A stretch of 17,770 bases of DNA from Betaproteobacteria bacterium (GTDB lineage: Bacteria; Pseudomonadota; Gammaproteobacteria; Burkholderiales; SG8-39): positions 1 to 17,770 of the forward strand of contig QYQC01000061.1 of the NCBI GenBank assembly GCA_007280315.1, given 5' to 3'. Position 1 is the first letter of the stretch. Each line of letters starts with the position of its first letter. The notes under the pieces are model-generated. The model searched no databases and was not told the origin of the DNA. It saw only the letters and a list, made by a program, of their open reading frames with translations. The translations under genes were made by a program, and so were the position numbers. Positions 1 to 8,873 of the stretch are shown here, in pieces.

Positions 1-1
1 G

Positions 2-667
2 TCGTGGAACTGCGGCGTGGAAGGGCCCACCGATGACCCCGCGGTGCGCGCGCTGCGCGCTCGCCAGCAGCGCAACATGATTGCAACGCTGCTGTTGTCG
101 CAGGGCGTGCCGATGCTGCTCGCAGGAGACGAAATCGACCGCAGCCAGAACGGCAACAACAATGCCTACTGCCAGGACAACGAGATCTCCTGGATCGACT
201 GGGAGCTCGACGACGAAAAACGCAAACTGCTTGCGTTCACGCAGCAGGTGATCGCGCTGCGTCGCGCGCACCCGGTGTTCCGGCGGCGCGACTTCTACAA
301 GGGACGCGCGCTGCGTGGTCCGGGGGTAAAGGACATCGCCTGGCTGCGGCCCGAGGGTGGTGAAATGACCGACGACGAGTGGAACCAGCAGCACGCCCGT
401 TGTCTCGGCGTATACCTGGCGGGCGAGGGGCTGACCGAAACCGACGCGCGCGGCCGGCCGGTGCGTGACCTGAGCTTCCTGCTGCTGTTCAACGCGCACC
501 ACGAAGCGATCGCATTCAAGCTGCCGGATTACGCGGGCGGCCGCTGGTGCGCGCTGCTCGACACGGCGGTCGCGGACGGACTGGAGATCGACGGGACCTT
601 GGACGCCGGCGCCGCGTACGAGCTTAAGGGCCGCTCACTCGTATTGCTGCGGCAGGTGAACGCATGA
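2..667 (+). CDS. glgX: Glycogen debranching enzyme GlgX, C-terminal part (5' end outside window)
   Basis: The reading frame is open at the left edge and gives 221 residues beginning SWNCGVEGPTDDP. This matches the conserved stretch of GlgX/TreX isoamylases (GH13_11) just after the third catalytic Asp. The run LLLSQGVPMLLAGDE, the Q-N-G-N-N-N-A-Y-C-Q-D-N segment and the following W-x-D-W are also typical. The three catalytic acids would lie upstream of the window. The remainder is the end of the barrel and the C-terminal beta domain. In this family the enzyme cuts alpha-1,6 branches of glycogen or limit dextrin in the cytoplasm and releases linear maltodextrins. A GTG at 17 is in frame but falls inside the conserved segment, so it is not a start. 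The stop lies 82 nt before the treZ start on the same strand, so the debrancher probably feeds the trehalose enzymes downstream. The family is certain; exact substrate preference cannot be judged from this part. Confidence 0.93.
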   Translation, partial: SWNCGVEGPTDDPAVRALRARQQRNMIATLLLSQGVPMLLAGDEIDRSQNGNNNAYCQDNEISWIDWELDDEKRKLLAFTQQVIALRRAHPVFRRRDFYKGRALRGPGVKDIAWLRPEGGEMTDDEWNQQHARCLGVYLAGEGLTETDARGRPVRDLSFLLLFNAHHEAIAFKLPDYAGGRWCALLDTAVADGLEIDGTLDAGAAYELKGRSLVLLRQVNA

Positions 668-749
668 CGCGCGCCCCGGCGCTCGCAGTGTTCGAGCAGT
701 GTTTCAGGCAAATAACGAGGGACATCCCGCTGAAAGCAGGGCAATCGAA

Positions 750-2588
750 ATGAAACATCGCCACGCAATGCCGTTCGGCGCGGAAGTACTGGGCGAGGGC
801 AGCACGCGCTTCAGGCTCTGGGCGCCCGGCGCGAAGCAGCTCATGCTCGAAACTTCCATCGGTGCAACGCAATCCAATAGACCCATGACGGCTCTGGCGC
901 AGGGTTGGTTCGAGGCGGTCGTGCCCAGCGCGACCGCGGGCACGCGCTATGCGTATCGCGTTGGCGACACCCGGTTTCCCGACCCGGCGTCGCGCTTCAA
1001 TCCGGAGGACGTGCACGCAGCGAGCACGGTGGTCGATCCGCTTGCGTTCGACTGGCAGGACGGCGGCTGGCGCGGCCGCCCGTGGGAAGAAGCGGTGATC
1101 TACGAACTGCACATCGGCACGTTTACGCCGGAAGGAACGTTCGCGGCGGCAATCGGGAAGCTGGACTATCTCGCCGACCTGGGTGTTACCGCGCTGGAGA
1201 TCATGCCGGTGGCCGATTTTCCCGGCAAGCGCAACTGGGGCTACGACGGCGTGCTGCCGTTCGCGCCGGATGCATCCTACGGCAGGCCCGAGGATCTGAA
1301 GCGGCTGATCGAGCAGGCGCATCGGCGCGGACTGATGGTGCTCCTCGACGTGGTGTACAACCATTTCGGGCCGGAGGGCAACTACCTCAACGCCTATGCG
1401 CCGCAGTTTTTCAATTCCAAGCACCACACGCCGTGGGGTGCCGCGATCAATTTCGATGCCGAAGGCGCGCGCGCGGTGCGTGACTTCTTCGTCCACAACG
1501 CGCTGTACTGGGTCGAAGAGTACCGCTGCGACGGGCTGCGCCTGGACGCGATCCACGCAATCGCCGATGATTCCGATCCGGACATCGTGACCGAGATCGC
1601 GCGCGCGCTGCGCGCCGGACCGGGCCGCGAGCGGGAAATCCATATCGTGCTCGAGAACGACCGCAACCAGGCGCGCTATCTGCCGCGCGACGGCGCCGGC
1701 CGGCCGCTTGCGGCGAGTGCGCAATGGAATGACGACATACACCACGCCATTCACATCCTGACCACCGGGGAGCAGGACGGCTACTACGAGGACTACGCAG
1801 CGAAGCCGCTGTGGTATCTGGGGCGTTCGCTCGCGCAGGGATTCGGTTATCAAGGCGAGCCCTCGCCCCACCGTGACGGCGATCCGCGCGGCGATCCGAG
1901 CGCGCACCTGCCGCCGGCGGCCTTCGTCTCGTTCCTGCAGACCCACGATCAGGTCGGCAACCGCGCGCTGGGCGAGCGCCTGTGCGCAATCGCTGACCCG
2001 CAGGCGCTGCGCGCCGCGGTGGCCTGCGTCCTGCTCGCGCCGTCGGTGCCGCTCCTTTTCATGGGCGAAGAGTTCGCGGCGAGCACGCCGTTCCTGTTTT
2101 TCTGCGAGTTCGGGCCGGAACTTGCCGCCGCGGTCACGCGCGGACGGCGCCAGGAATTCGCGCGCTTCGCGCGTTTTTCCGATCCAGCGGCGCAGGCGTC
2201 CATTCCCGACCCGAATGATGCGCATACTTTTTCCGCGTCGAAGCTGTGCTGGGACGAGATCGGCCGCGCGCCGCACGCCGAATGGCTCGAACTGCATCGC
2301 GAGTTGCTCGCGCTGCGCCACCGGCTGGTCGTGCCGCGCCTCGCAGGAATGAAAGCCGGCGGAAATTTCCGCGTAGAAGAGTGCAGCGTGCTGCGCGTGC
2401 AGTGGACGCTGGGCGAGGGTTCGCGGCTGCATCTTATCGCGAATTTCGCCGCGGCCGCGAGCGCCCCGGTGGCGCTGCCGCCGGGCCGAATCGTGTACGC
2501 GTATCCGCTCCAGGCCGACGGTGCGACAGGACAGCGCAAACTTCCGCCGTGGTTCGTGGCGTATGCACTGGAGCATGCAGATGGCTGA
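750..2588 (+). CDS. treZ: Malto-oligosyltrehalose trehalohydrolase
   Basis: This cytoplasmic GH13_10 enzyme hydrolyses the alpha-1,4 bond next to the trehalosyl end of maltooligosyltrehalose and releases trehalose. The 612-residue product has the usual family length. An N-terminal E-set/CBM48-like domain (about residues 5-100, with F-R-L-W-A-P) precedes the barrel. Visible GH13 motifs are VVYNHFGPEGNY, GLRLDAIHAI (nucleophile Asp266), IHIVLENDRN (acid/base Glu302) and FLQTHDQVGNR (Asp400). The last, with its following G-E-R-L, is characteristic of TreZ. The frame extends upstream to a GTG at 699. ATG 750 is preferred because an AGCAGGG-like site precedes it and because the family usually begins close to MPFGAE; ATG 768 is the alternative. 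The gene sits between glgX and the malQ-treY fusion, whose start overlaps the treZ stop by 8 nt, pointing to translational coupling. Function is near certain and the start is moderately sure. Confidence 0.95.
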   Translation: MKHRHAMPFGAEVLGEGSTRFRLWAPGAKQLMLETSIGATQSNRPMTALAQGWFEAVVPSATAGTRYAYRVGDTRFPDPASRFNPEDVHAASTVVDPLAFDWQDGGWRGRPWEEAVIYELHIGTFTPEGTFAAAIGKLDYLADLGVTALEIMPVADFPGKRNWGYDGVLPFAPDASYGRPEDLKRLIEQAHRRGLMVLLDVVYNHFGPEGNYLNAYAPQFFNSKHHTPWGAAINFDAEGARAVRDFFVHNALYWVEEYRCDGLRLDAIHAIADDSDPDIVTEIARALRAGPGREREIHIVLENDRNQARYLPRDGAGRPLAASAQWNDDIHHAIHILTTGEQDGYYEDYAAKPLWYLGRSLAQGFGYQGEPSPHRDGDPRGDPSAHLPPAAFVSFLQTHDQVGNRALGERLCAIADPQALRAAVACVLLAPSVPLLFMGEEFAASTPFLFFCEFGPELAAAVTRGRRQEFARFARFSDPAAQASIPDPNDAHTFSASKLCWDEIGRAPHAEWLELHRELLALRHRLVVPRLAGMKAGGNFRVEECSVLRVQWTLGEGSRLHLIANFAAAASAPVALPPGRIVYAYPLQADGATGQRKLPPWFVAYALEHADG

Positions 2589-5500
2589 GCGCGAAGCACT
2601 TGAACGCCTGGGCCGGATGTATGACATCGCCCCGGACTTTCACGATGTCTGGGGCAATCGGCACCTGGTTCCCGACGCGAGCCTCGCCGCGCTGCTTGCC
2701 GCGCTGGGCGTGCGCGCCGGCAGCGCGCAGGAAGTCGCCGATTCCACCCGTCTAGCGGAGCTCCAGCGCTGGCGCAGCGTGGTGCCGCAGGCGCTGGTGG
2801 TGCGCGCGGACGCCGCGCCGTGGACGATCCGACTCAGACTGCCGGAGGCGCAGGCGACGTCGCCGCTTGGCTGGCGCGTCACCGGAGAGGATAACAGGCG
2901 CGATGAAGGCCGGTTCGAACCCGCGGCGCTGAATATCCTCGAATCGGTTGAACTGGACGGCGAGCGCTTCGTCGCACGCGATTTCACGCTGCAGATCACG
3001 CTGCCTCAGGGTTATCACCGGCTGCAGATCCTGCGCGAGGGCGCCGTTCTCGGCGAAACGGCGTTCATGGTGGTTCCAGAGCGCTCGTTTCGCCCGCCTG
3101 CGGTCGAGAACAACGGCCGCATCTGGGGCGCAGCGGCGCAGCTCTACGCGCTGCGCTCGGAACGCAACTGGGGTATCGGCGATTTCACCGATCTGGCGAC
3201 GCTGCTGTCGCAGTGGGGTGCGCGCGGCGCCGGCGTGGTCGGCGTCAATCCGCTGCACGCCCTGTTTCCGCACAACCCGGCGCACACGAGTCCTTACAGC
3301 CCGTCTTCGCGCTGCTTCTATAACGTGCTTTACCTCGACGTCGAGGCGATGCGTGAATTCATCGAGTGCGACGAGGCGCGGGCGACAGTTCGCGCGCCCG
3401 AGTTCCAGGCGCGACTGAAAACGCTTCGCGACGCCGATCTGGTGGATTACGCCGGAGTGGCGCAGGTCAAGCTGCCGCTGATCCAGCGCTGCTACGCGCA
3501 TTTTCGCAAGAACCATCTCGGTCCCGGCACCGCTCGTGCCGAGGCGTTCCGCGCCTACCAGGCCGCACACGCGCCTGCGCTCAGGCGTCATGCACTGTAC
3601 GAAGCGCTGCAGGAACATTTTCACCGCGAAGATCCGCAGGCCTGGGGCTGGCCCGTCTGGCCTGAAGCCTACCGCAGTCCCGCCGCACCCGAGGTGGCGC
3701 GCTTTGCGCAAACCCACGCAGAGCGCGTCGAGTTCTACGAGTATCTGCAATGGCAGGCCGAGCTGCAACTCGAAGCCGTCGGCCGGCGCTCCATGGAGCT
3801 GGGGCTGGGCGTGGGTCTGTATCAGGACCTCGCAGTCTCCATCGACCGCGGCGGCGCGGAAGCCTGGGCAAACCAGGAACTGTACGCGCTGGGTGCCAGC
3901 GTCGGCGCGCCGCCGGACGAATTCAACCTCAGCGGCCAGGACTGGGGTCTGCCGCCGCTCGCGCCCGAGCGGCTGCGTGCCGCGGCCTATGCGCCGTTCA
4001 TCGCAACGCTGCGCGCCAACATGCGCCATGCGGGTGCGCTGCGCATCGATCACGTGATGGCGCTGGCGCGGTTGTACTGGGTGCCGCAAGGCGCTTCGGC
4101 ACGCGAGGGCGCCTATGTGCACTACCCGTTCGAAGACCTGGTCGGCATCGTCGCGCTGGAGAGCCATCGCAACAACTGCATGGTCATCGGCGAAGACCTG
4201 GGCACGGTGCCCGATGAAGTGCGTGCGACACTCGAGCGTGTCGGCATTCTTTCCTACCGCGTGCTTTTTTTCGAACGCACGCAAACGGGCGAATTCAAGC
4301 CCCCGGCCGACTACCCGGTCGACTCGCTGGTCACCGCCGCGACCCACGACCTGCCCACGCTTGCCGGCTACTGGGAAGGACGCGATCTCGCGCTGCGGCG
4401 CGAGCTCGGACTGTTCCCCAGGGAGGAAGCGCATCAGGCGCAGGTGCTGTCACGCGCGCAGGACCGTGCGCGACTGCTGCTCGCGCTCGAGCGTGAAGGC
4501 TTGCTGCCGCAGGGTGCCACGGTGGACCCGGTGTCCCTGCCGCAGATGACGAACGCGCTGCTTTTGCGGTTGCAGGAATATCTTGCGCGCAGCCCGGCAC
4601 GCATGCTGGTAGTGCAGCTGGAGGACGTGCTCGGCGTGCGCGAGCAGGTAAACCTTCCCGCCACCACCAGCGAACACCCGAACTGGTGCCGCAAGCTGCC
4701 GCTCGCGCTCGAGCGCTGGCCCGTGGATGAGCGCTTCAGCGCACTGGTGCGCTCGCTTGCGGCGCTGCGGCCGCTGGCGCAGCCCAGGGCCGCGCGCCAT
4801 GCAGCGGCCGGCGCGAAGATTCCGCGCGCGACCTACCGCCTGCAGCTCAACAAGGATTTCACCTTTGACGACGCAACCGCGCTGGTGCCCTACCTCGACG
4901 CGCTCGGCGTGAGTCACCTTTATTGCTCGCCTTACCTGCGCGCGCGGCCGAACAGCACGCACGGCTACGACATCATCGACCACAACGCGTTCAATCCGGA
5001 CCTGGGCGGCGCCGAAGGCTTCGAGCGCCTGTGCGACGCGCTGCGAGCGCATGGCATGGGGCAGATCCTCGACATGGTGCCGAACCACATGGGCGTGATG
5101 GGTGCGGATAACGCCTGGTGGATGGATGTGCTCGAGAACGGTCCCGCCTCCATCTACGGAGATTTTTTCGACATCGACTGGCAGCCGGTCAACCCTGAAC
5201 TCACGAACCGGGTGCTGGTCCCGGTACTCGGCGATCATTACGGTGTGGTGCTCGAGGCGGGTGAGCTGAAGCTCGTGTTCGAGGCCGAGCACGGATCGTT
5301 CAGCGTGTTCTATTTCAGCCACCGCTTTCCGCTTGATCCGCGCGACTATGCGAGCGTACTCGAGCGCGCGCTGAAGGCAATGGACGAGACGCGCGTGGCA
5401 CAGCACGCAGCCGCAGAGGCCGGGAGTCTCGCCGCGGCGTTTGCGCACCTGCCCTCGCGCAATGAAACCGCCCCACAGAAGAGCGCAGAGCGCAACCGCG

Positions 5501-7728
5501 ACAAGGAACTGCACAAGCGGCGCCTGGCGCAGCTCGCGCGCGAGCAGCCCGCATTCGCCGAGGCGATAGCGCATGCGCTCGGCGCGCTGAACGGCACGCC
5601 GGGGCAGCGCTCGAGTTTCGATGGCCTGGACGCGCTGCTCGAAGCGCAAGCCTATCGTCTCGCGTTCTGGCGCGTGGCCTCGGACGAAATTAACTACCGG
5701 CGATTTTTCGATATCAACGATCTTGCCGCACTGCGCATGGAAAGCGAGGCGGTGTTCAAGGCCACGCACGGGTTCGTTCTCGGCCTCGCCGCCGAGGGCA
5801 AGGTCGACGGATTGCGCATCGATCACTCCGACGGATTGTATGATCCAGCGCAGTATTTCCGCAGGTTGCAGGAGCACTACGCGCGCTCAGCCGGCCTCGG
5901 GGCGCCGGCCGACGACGCCGACGGGCGGCCGGCACGGCCGCTCTATGTAGTGGTGGAAAAGATCGCCGCTGCGCACGAACACGTCCCCACCGGCTGGGCG
6001 GTGCACGGCACCACCGGCTACCGGTTTACGACGGTGGTCAATGCACTATTCGTGGCGCGGCAGGCGCGATCCAAGCTAGACCGTGTCTGGCGCGCATTCT
6101 CAGGAGAAGGCGCGGACTTCGAGGAGGCCGCCTACCGCGGCAGGCGCGATATCACGCGCTCGGCGCTCGCCTCCGAGCTGACCGTGCTCGCGACCGAGCT
6201 GCTGCGCATCGCGCGCGCCGACCGGCGCACGCGCGATTTCACCTTCAACACGCTGCGCCACGCCATTGCCGAAGTCGCGGCCTGCGCGCCGGTCTATCGC
6301 ACCTATGTGGCCGAGGGGCTCACGCCACAGGATCGGCGCTATGTCGACTGGGCCGTCGCCCATGCGCGGAAGAAAGTGCGGGCGGCGGACGCGAGCGCTT
6401 TCGATTTTCTGCGTCTGGTGCTGCTAGCCACTGCGCCCGAAGACGCGGATCCGGCGCTGCAGCAGCGCTATCGCGCGTTCGCGATGAAATTTCAGCAGTT
6501 CACCTCTCCGGTCACGGCCAAAGGCGTCGAGGACACCGCGTCCTACAACTACAACCGGCTGGTATCGCTGAACGAAGTCGGCGGCGATCCGGATATGTTC
6601 GGCATGGCCGTTTCGGCCTTTCACGGCGCCAGCGCCGACCGTGCCGCGCGCTGGCCGCATACCATGCTCGCCACCTCGACCCACGACAACAAGCGTTCCG
6701 AGGATGTGCGCTGCCGCATCGACGTGATCTCGGAAATGCCCGCCGCATGGCGCCTGGCGCTACGGCGCTGGAGCCGCATGAACGCGAGCCACCGGCGCAC
6801 GGTCGACGGCGCCGATGCGCCGTCGCGCGTCGACGAGTACCTGCTGTATCAGACCCTGCTCGGCACGCTTCCGAGCGGTCCGGTCGATGCAGCGGCGTTA
6901 GAAGCCTACCGGATGCGCATCGAGGCCTATATGCAAAAGGCCGTGCGCGAGGCGAAGGCGCACACCAGCTGGGTCAACGTCAACGCGGAGTACGAGGCGG
7001 GGGTTTGCGCGTTCGTGCACGCGCTGCTGGGACGCCTGGAATCGAATCCGTTCCTCGACGACCTGCGCATTCAGACGCAGCCGATTGCGTGGTTCGGCAT
7101 GCTGAACAGCCTGTCGATGACGCTGGTGAAACTTACTTCCCCCGGCGTGCCGGATTTCTACCAGGGAAACGAGCTGTTCGATCTGAGCCTGGTCGATCCG
7201 GACAATCGCCGGCCGGTGGATTACGGCCGGCGCCGTCTGCTGCTGGCGGAACTGCAACAAATCGCAGCCGCGCCCGGGAAGAGTCTGGCGGCCAGCGTGG
7301 TCCGTTTTTTCGACACCCCCTTCGATGGCCGCGCAAGGCTATGGCTGGCGTGGCGCGCACTGCAGCTGCGTCGCGGGCAGGAGCAGCTGTTTCGCATGGG
7401 CGACTACCATTCGCTCGCGACGCCGGGCGCGCGTTCGCGTCACCTGGTCGCTTACGCTCGCCGGCTGCAGGGGAGCGGTGTGGTGACCGTGGCGGGGAGG
7501 CTGTTCGCGTCCATCGGACTGGAGTCGGGCGTGCTGCCGACGGGTGAAGCCGCGTGGGGCGACACCGCGCTCGACCTGTCGTTTCTACCCGCAGGCACGC
7601 GACTGGTCGATGTGCTGACGGGCGAATCCCTGGTGACAGACGCGTCGCGACGCCTGCCGCTCGCTCGCGTCATGGCTTATTTTCCGGGCGCGATGCTCGC
7701 CTATGGCGCCGCGGCCGGCCAGACCTGA
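2581..7728 (+). CDS. malQ-treY: Fused 4-alpha-glucanotransferase (MalQ) / malto-oligosyltrehalose synthase (TreY)
   Basis: One frame encodes 1715 residues with two complete enzymes. Residues 1 to about 735 are a GH77 amylomaltase. Its signatures are NWGIGDFTDL, LRIDHVMAL (nucleophile Asp490), GEDLGTVPDEV (acid/base Glu538) and ATHDLPTLAGYW (Asp590). From about residue 748 (TYRLQLNKDFTF) to the end is TreY (GH13_26). Its motifs are DMVPNHMG (831-838), GLRIDHSDGLYDP (nucleophile Asp1081), VVVEKI (Glu1126) and STHDNKRSED (Asp1369). MalQ transfers glucan chains between maltodextrins; TreY isomerises the reducing-end alpha-1,4 bond to alpha,alpha-1,1. An Ala/Arg-rich linker of about 20 residues joins the halves. 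The frame opens at GTG 2521, but ATG 2581 has a GGAG 7 nt upstream and fits the MalQ N-terminus. It overlaps treZ by 8 nt. Fusions of this layout are known (conserved-domain model PRK14507). No frameshift or missing catalytic residue is seen, so both halves are probably active. Confidence 0.95.
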   Translation: MAEREALERLGRMYDIAPDFHDVWGNRHLVPDASLAALLAALGVRAGSAQEVADSTRLAELQRWRSVVPQALVVRADAAPWTIRLRLPEAQATSPLGWRVTGEDNRRDEGRFEPAALNILESVELDGERFVARDFTLQITLPQGYHRLQILREGAVLGETAFMVVPERSFRPPAVENNGRIWGAAAQLYALRSERNWGIGDFTDLATLLSQWGARGAGVVGVNPLHALFPHNPAHTSPYSPSSRCFYNVLYLDVEAMREFIECDEARATVRAPEFQARLKTLRDADLVDYAGVAQVKLPLIQRCYAHFRKNHLGPGTARAEAFRAYQAAHAPALRRHALYEALQEHFHREDPQAWGWPVWPEAYRSPAAPEVARFAQTHAERVEFYEYLQWQAELQLEAVGRRSMELGLGVGLYQDLAVSIDRGGAEAWANQELYALGASVGAPPDEFNLSGQDWGLPPLAPERLRAAAYAPFIATLRANMRHAGALRIDHVMALARLYWVPQGASAREGAYVHYPFEDLVGIVALESHRNNCMVIGEDLGTVPDEVRATLERVGILSYRVLFFERTQTGEFKPPADYPVDSLVTAATHDLPTLAGYWEGRDLALRRELGLFPREEAHQAQVLSRAQDRARLLLALEREGLLPQGATVDPVSLPQMTNALLLRLQEYLARSPARMLVVQLEDVLGVREQVNLPATTSEHPNWCRKLPLALERWPVDERFSALVRSLAALRPLAQPRAARHAAAGAKIPRATYRLQLNKDFTFDDATALVPYLDALGVSHLYCSPYLRARPNSTHGYDIIDHNAFNPDLGGAEGFERLCDALRAHGMGQILDMVPNHMGVMGADNAWWMDVLENGPASIYGDFFDIDWQPVNPELTNRVLVPVLGDHYGVVLEAGELKLVFEAEHGSFSVFYFSHRFPLDPRDYASVLERALKAMDETRVAQHAAAEAGSLAAAFAHLPSRNETAPQKSAERNRDKELHKRRLAQLAREQPAFAEAIAHALGALNGTPGQRSSFDGLDALLEAQAYRLAFWRVASDEINYRRFFDINDLAALRMESEAVFKATHGFVLGLAAEGKVDGLRIDHSDGLYDPAQYFRRLQEHYARSAGLGAPADDADGRPARPLYVVVEKIAAAHEHVPTGWAVHGTTGYRFTTVVNALFVARQARSKLDRVWRAFSGEGADFEEAAYRGRRDITRSALASELTVLATELLRIARADRRTRDFTFNTLRHAIAEVAACAPVYRTYVAEGLTPQDRRYVDWAVAHARKKVRAADASAFDFLRLVLLATAPEDADPALQQRYRAFAMKFQQFTSPVTAKGVEDTASYNYNRLVSLNEVGGDPDMFGMAVSAFHGASADRAARWPHTMLATSTHDNKRSEDVRCRIDVISEMPAAWRLALRRWSRMNASHRRTVDGADAPSRVDEYLLYQTLLGTLPSGPVDAAALEAYRMRIEAYMQKAVREAKAHTSWVNVNAEYEAGVCAFVHALLGRLESNPFLDDLRIQTQPIAWFGMLNSLSMTLVKLTSPGVPDFYQGNELFDLSLVDPDNRRPVDYGRRRLLLAELQQIAAAPGKSLAASVVRFFDTPFDGRARLWLAWRALQLRRGQEQLFRMGDYHSLATPGARSRHLVAYARRLQGSGVVTVAGRLFASIGLESGVLPTGEAAWGDTALDLSFLPAGTRLVDVLTGESLVTDASRRLPLARVMAYFPGAMLAYGAAAGQT

Positions 7729-7750
7729 TCCAATCGCAACGGAGCAATTC

Positions 7751-8668
7751 ATGGAACAACTTCGCCGCAGCATCGATTTTCTGCACCTGGCCCAGCTCGA
7801 CCCCTGGTTCATCACCGCGTTGCGTGTAGTGCTGATCGCGGTCGTCGCATGGATCACGATAGGCGTGGCGCAGCGCATGATACGGATCTTCCGCGAGCGC
7901 ATCACCCTCAGGATGGAGGATCGCGAGCAGGTCAAGCGGGCGGAGACGCTGGGCCGCGTGTTTCGCTATATCGCCGCGGTGATCGTCATGGTGGTGGCTA
8001 CCACGCTGATCCTGAGCGAGCTGGGCATTGCCGTGGCGCCGATACTCGGCGCTGCCGGCGTGATCGGCCTGGCCGTGGGTTTCGGCGCGCAAAGCCTGGT
8101 GAAGGATTACTTCGCCGGGTTTTTCATCCTGCTCGAAAACCAGATGCGCCAGGGCGATGTGGTCGATGTCGCGGGCAAGGCCGGGCTGGTGGAGGAGATC
8201 ACACTGCGCTACGTGAGGCTGCGCGACTACGACGGCAACGTGCATTTCGTGTCGAACGGCCTGATCACCACCGTGACCAACATGAGCCGCGGCTATGCGC
8301 AGTCGGTGGTCGATGTCGGCGTCGCCTACCGCGAGGACACGGATGTGGCGGTCGGCGTCATGCGCGAGACCGGTGCGGCAATGCGCGCCGACCCGGTGTT
8401 CGGTCCGAAGATCCTCGACGATCTCGAAGTCGCCGGCGTGGACAAATGGGACGATTCGGCGGTCATCCTGCGCTGCCGCTTCAAGGTGCAGCCGCTGGAG
8501 CAGTGGAACGTGCGGCGCGAGTTCCTGCGCCGTCTGAAAAAAGCATTCGATGCACGCGGCATCGAAATCCCGTTCCCGCACCTCACCGTCTACGCGGGCG
8601 TGGCGAGGGACGGTAGCGCCCCGCCGTTCAGGGTGCACGGACCGGACCGGACCGCGGCGCAGAACTGA
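7751..8668 (+). CDS. Small-conductance mechanosensitive channel, MscS family
   Basis: The 305-residue product looks like a compact MscS-type channel of the inner membrane. Such channels open when membrane tension rises in hypo-osmotic shock and release small solutes. Hydrophobic segments lie at about residues 20-42, 70-92 and 95-125. The third carries the small-residue-rich pore helix with GAAGVIGLAVGFGAQSLVKD, which is the family hallmark. It is followed by the beta domain (QGDVVDV, GLVEEITLR, ISNG-like VSNG) and a mixed C-terminal domain. The frame opens at ATG 7703 inside the preceding gene. ATG 7751 is chosen because a CGGAG site lies about 5 nt upstream and the extra 16 residues would be Pro/Arg-rich. 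Only 22 nt separate it from malQ-treY, with no visible terminator, so it is probably in the same transcript as the trehalose genes. Which MscS subgroup it belongs to cannot be settled by eye. Confidence 0.92.
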   Translation: MEQLRRSIDFLHLAQLDPWFITALRVVLIAVVAWITIGVAQRMIRIFRERITLRMEDREQVKRAETLGRVFRYIAAVIVMVVATTLILSELGIAVAPILGAAGVIGLAVGFGAQSLVKDYFAGFFILLENQMRQGDVVDVAGKAGLVEEITLRYVRLRDYDGNVHFVSNGLITTVTNMSRGYAQSVVDVGVAYREDTDVAVGVMRETGAAMRADPVFGPKILDDLEVAGVDKWDDSAVILRCRFKVQPLEQWNVRREFLRRLKKAFDARGIEIPFPHLTVYAGVARDGSAPPFRVHGPDRTAAQN

Positions 8669-8714
8669 TCGCTCCTGGCAGTTTGTTGAATTTCCCTATG
8701 ACGCGCTCAATTCT

Positions 8715-8807
8715 TGTCATCCTGAGCGCAGCGAAGGATCTGCTTTTGGTATTGAATCAACAATTTGAAAAAGCAGATTCTTCGTCGCTACGCTCCTCAG
8801 AATGACA
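8715..8807. repeat. Imperfect palindromic intergenic repeat, copy 1
   Basis: The left arm begins TGTCATCCTGAG and continues through GGATCTGCTTTT. The right arm, read on the other strand, begins TGTCATTCTGAG and continues through GAATCTGCTTTTT. The arms pair over about 35 nt, with two 3-nt insertions in the right arm. The outer TGTCATTC-GAG block and the inner ATCTGCT block recur in the repeat at 10118-10197. The element starts 46 nt after the channel gene stop. No T-run follows on the + strand, so a classical terminator is unlikely. No transposase, and no clear target duplication, is visible. It is most like a REP/MITE-type interspersed palindrome. The rest of the 205-nt gap between the two genes shows nothing else recognisable. 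Confidence 0.8.
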
Positions 8808-8873
8808 TTGCCGCGAATTTCGACCAACTGCTAGGTGGAAATCGGCACGATACCTGATACCCTCGAGAGCATT

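Noticed and set aside
17..667. GTG 17 as a true start for the glgX part
   Set aside because: The frame continues to the window edge and the codons before it already match the conserved GlgX sequence.
624..2627. Long - strand open frame of 667 codons opposite treZ
   Set aside because: It mirrors the treZ codons, is very rich in Arg and Ala with no domain I recognise, and treZ is certain. Long antisense frames are expected in GC-rich coding DNA.
2752..5877. Two long - strand open frames (560 and 475 codons) opposite malQ-treY
   Set aside because: Shadow frames of a certain gene with no ribosome-binding site logic and no recognisable motif.
6747..7547. + strand frame of 266 codons inside the TreY half
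   Set aside because: It overlaps conserved TreY sequence in another frame, has Arg/Gly/Ala-rich composition and no family motif.
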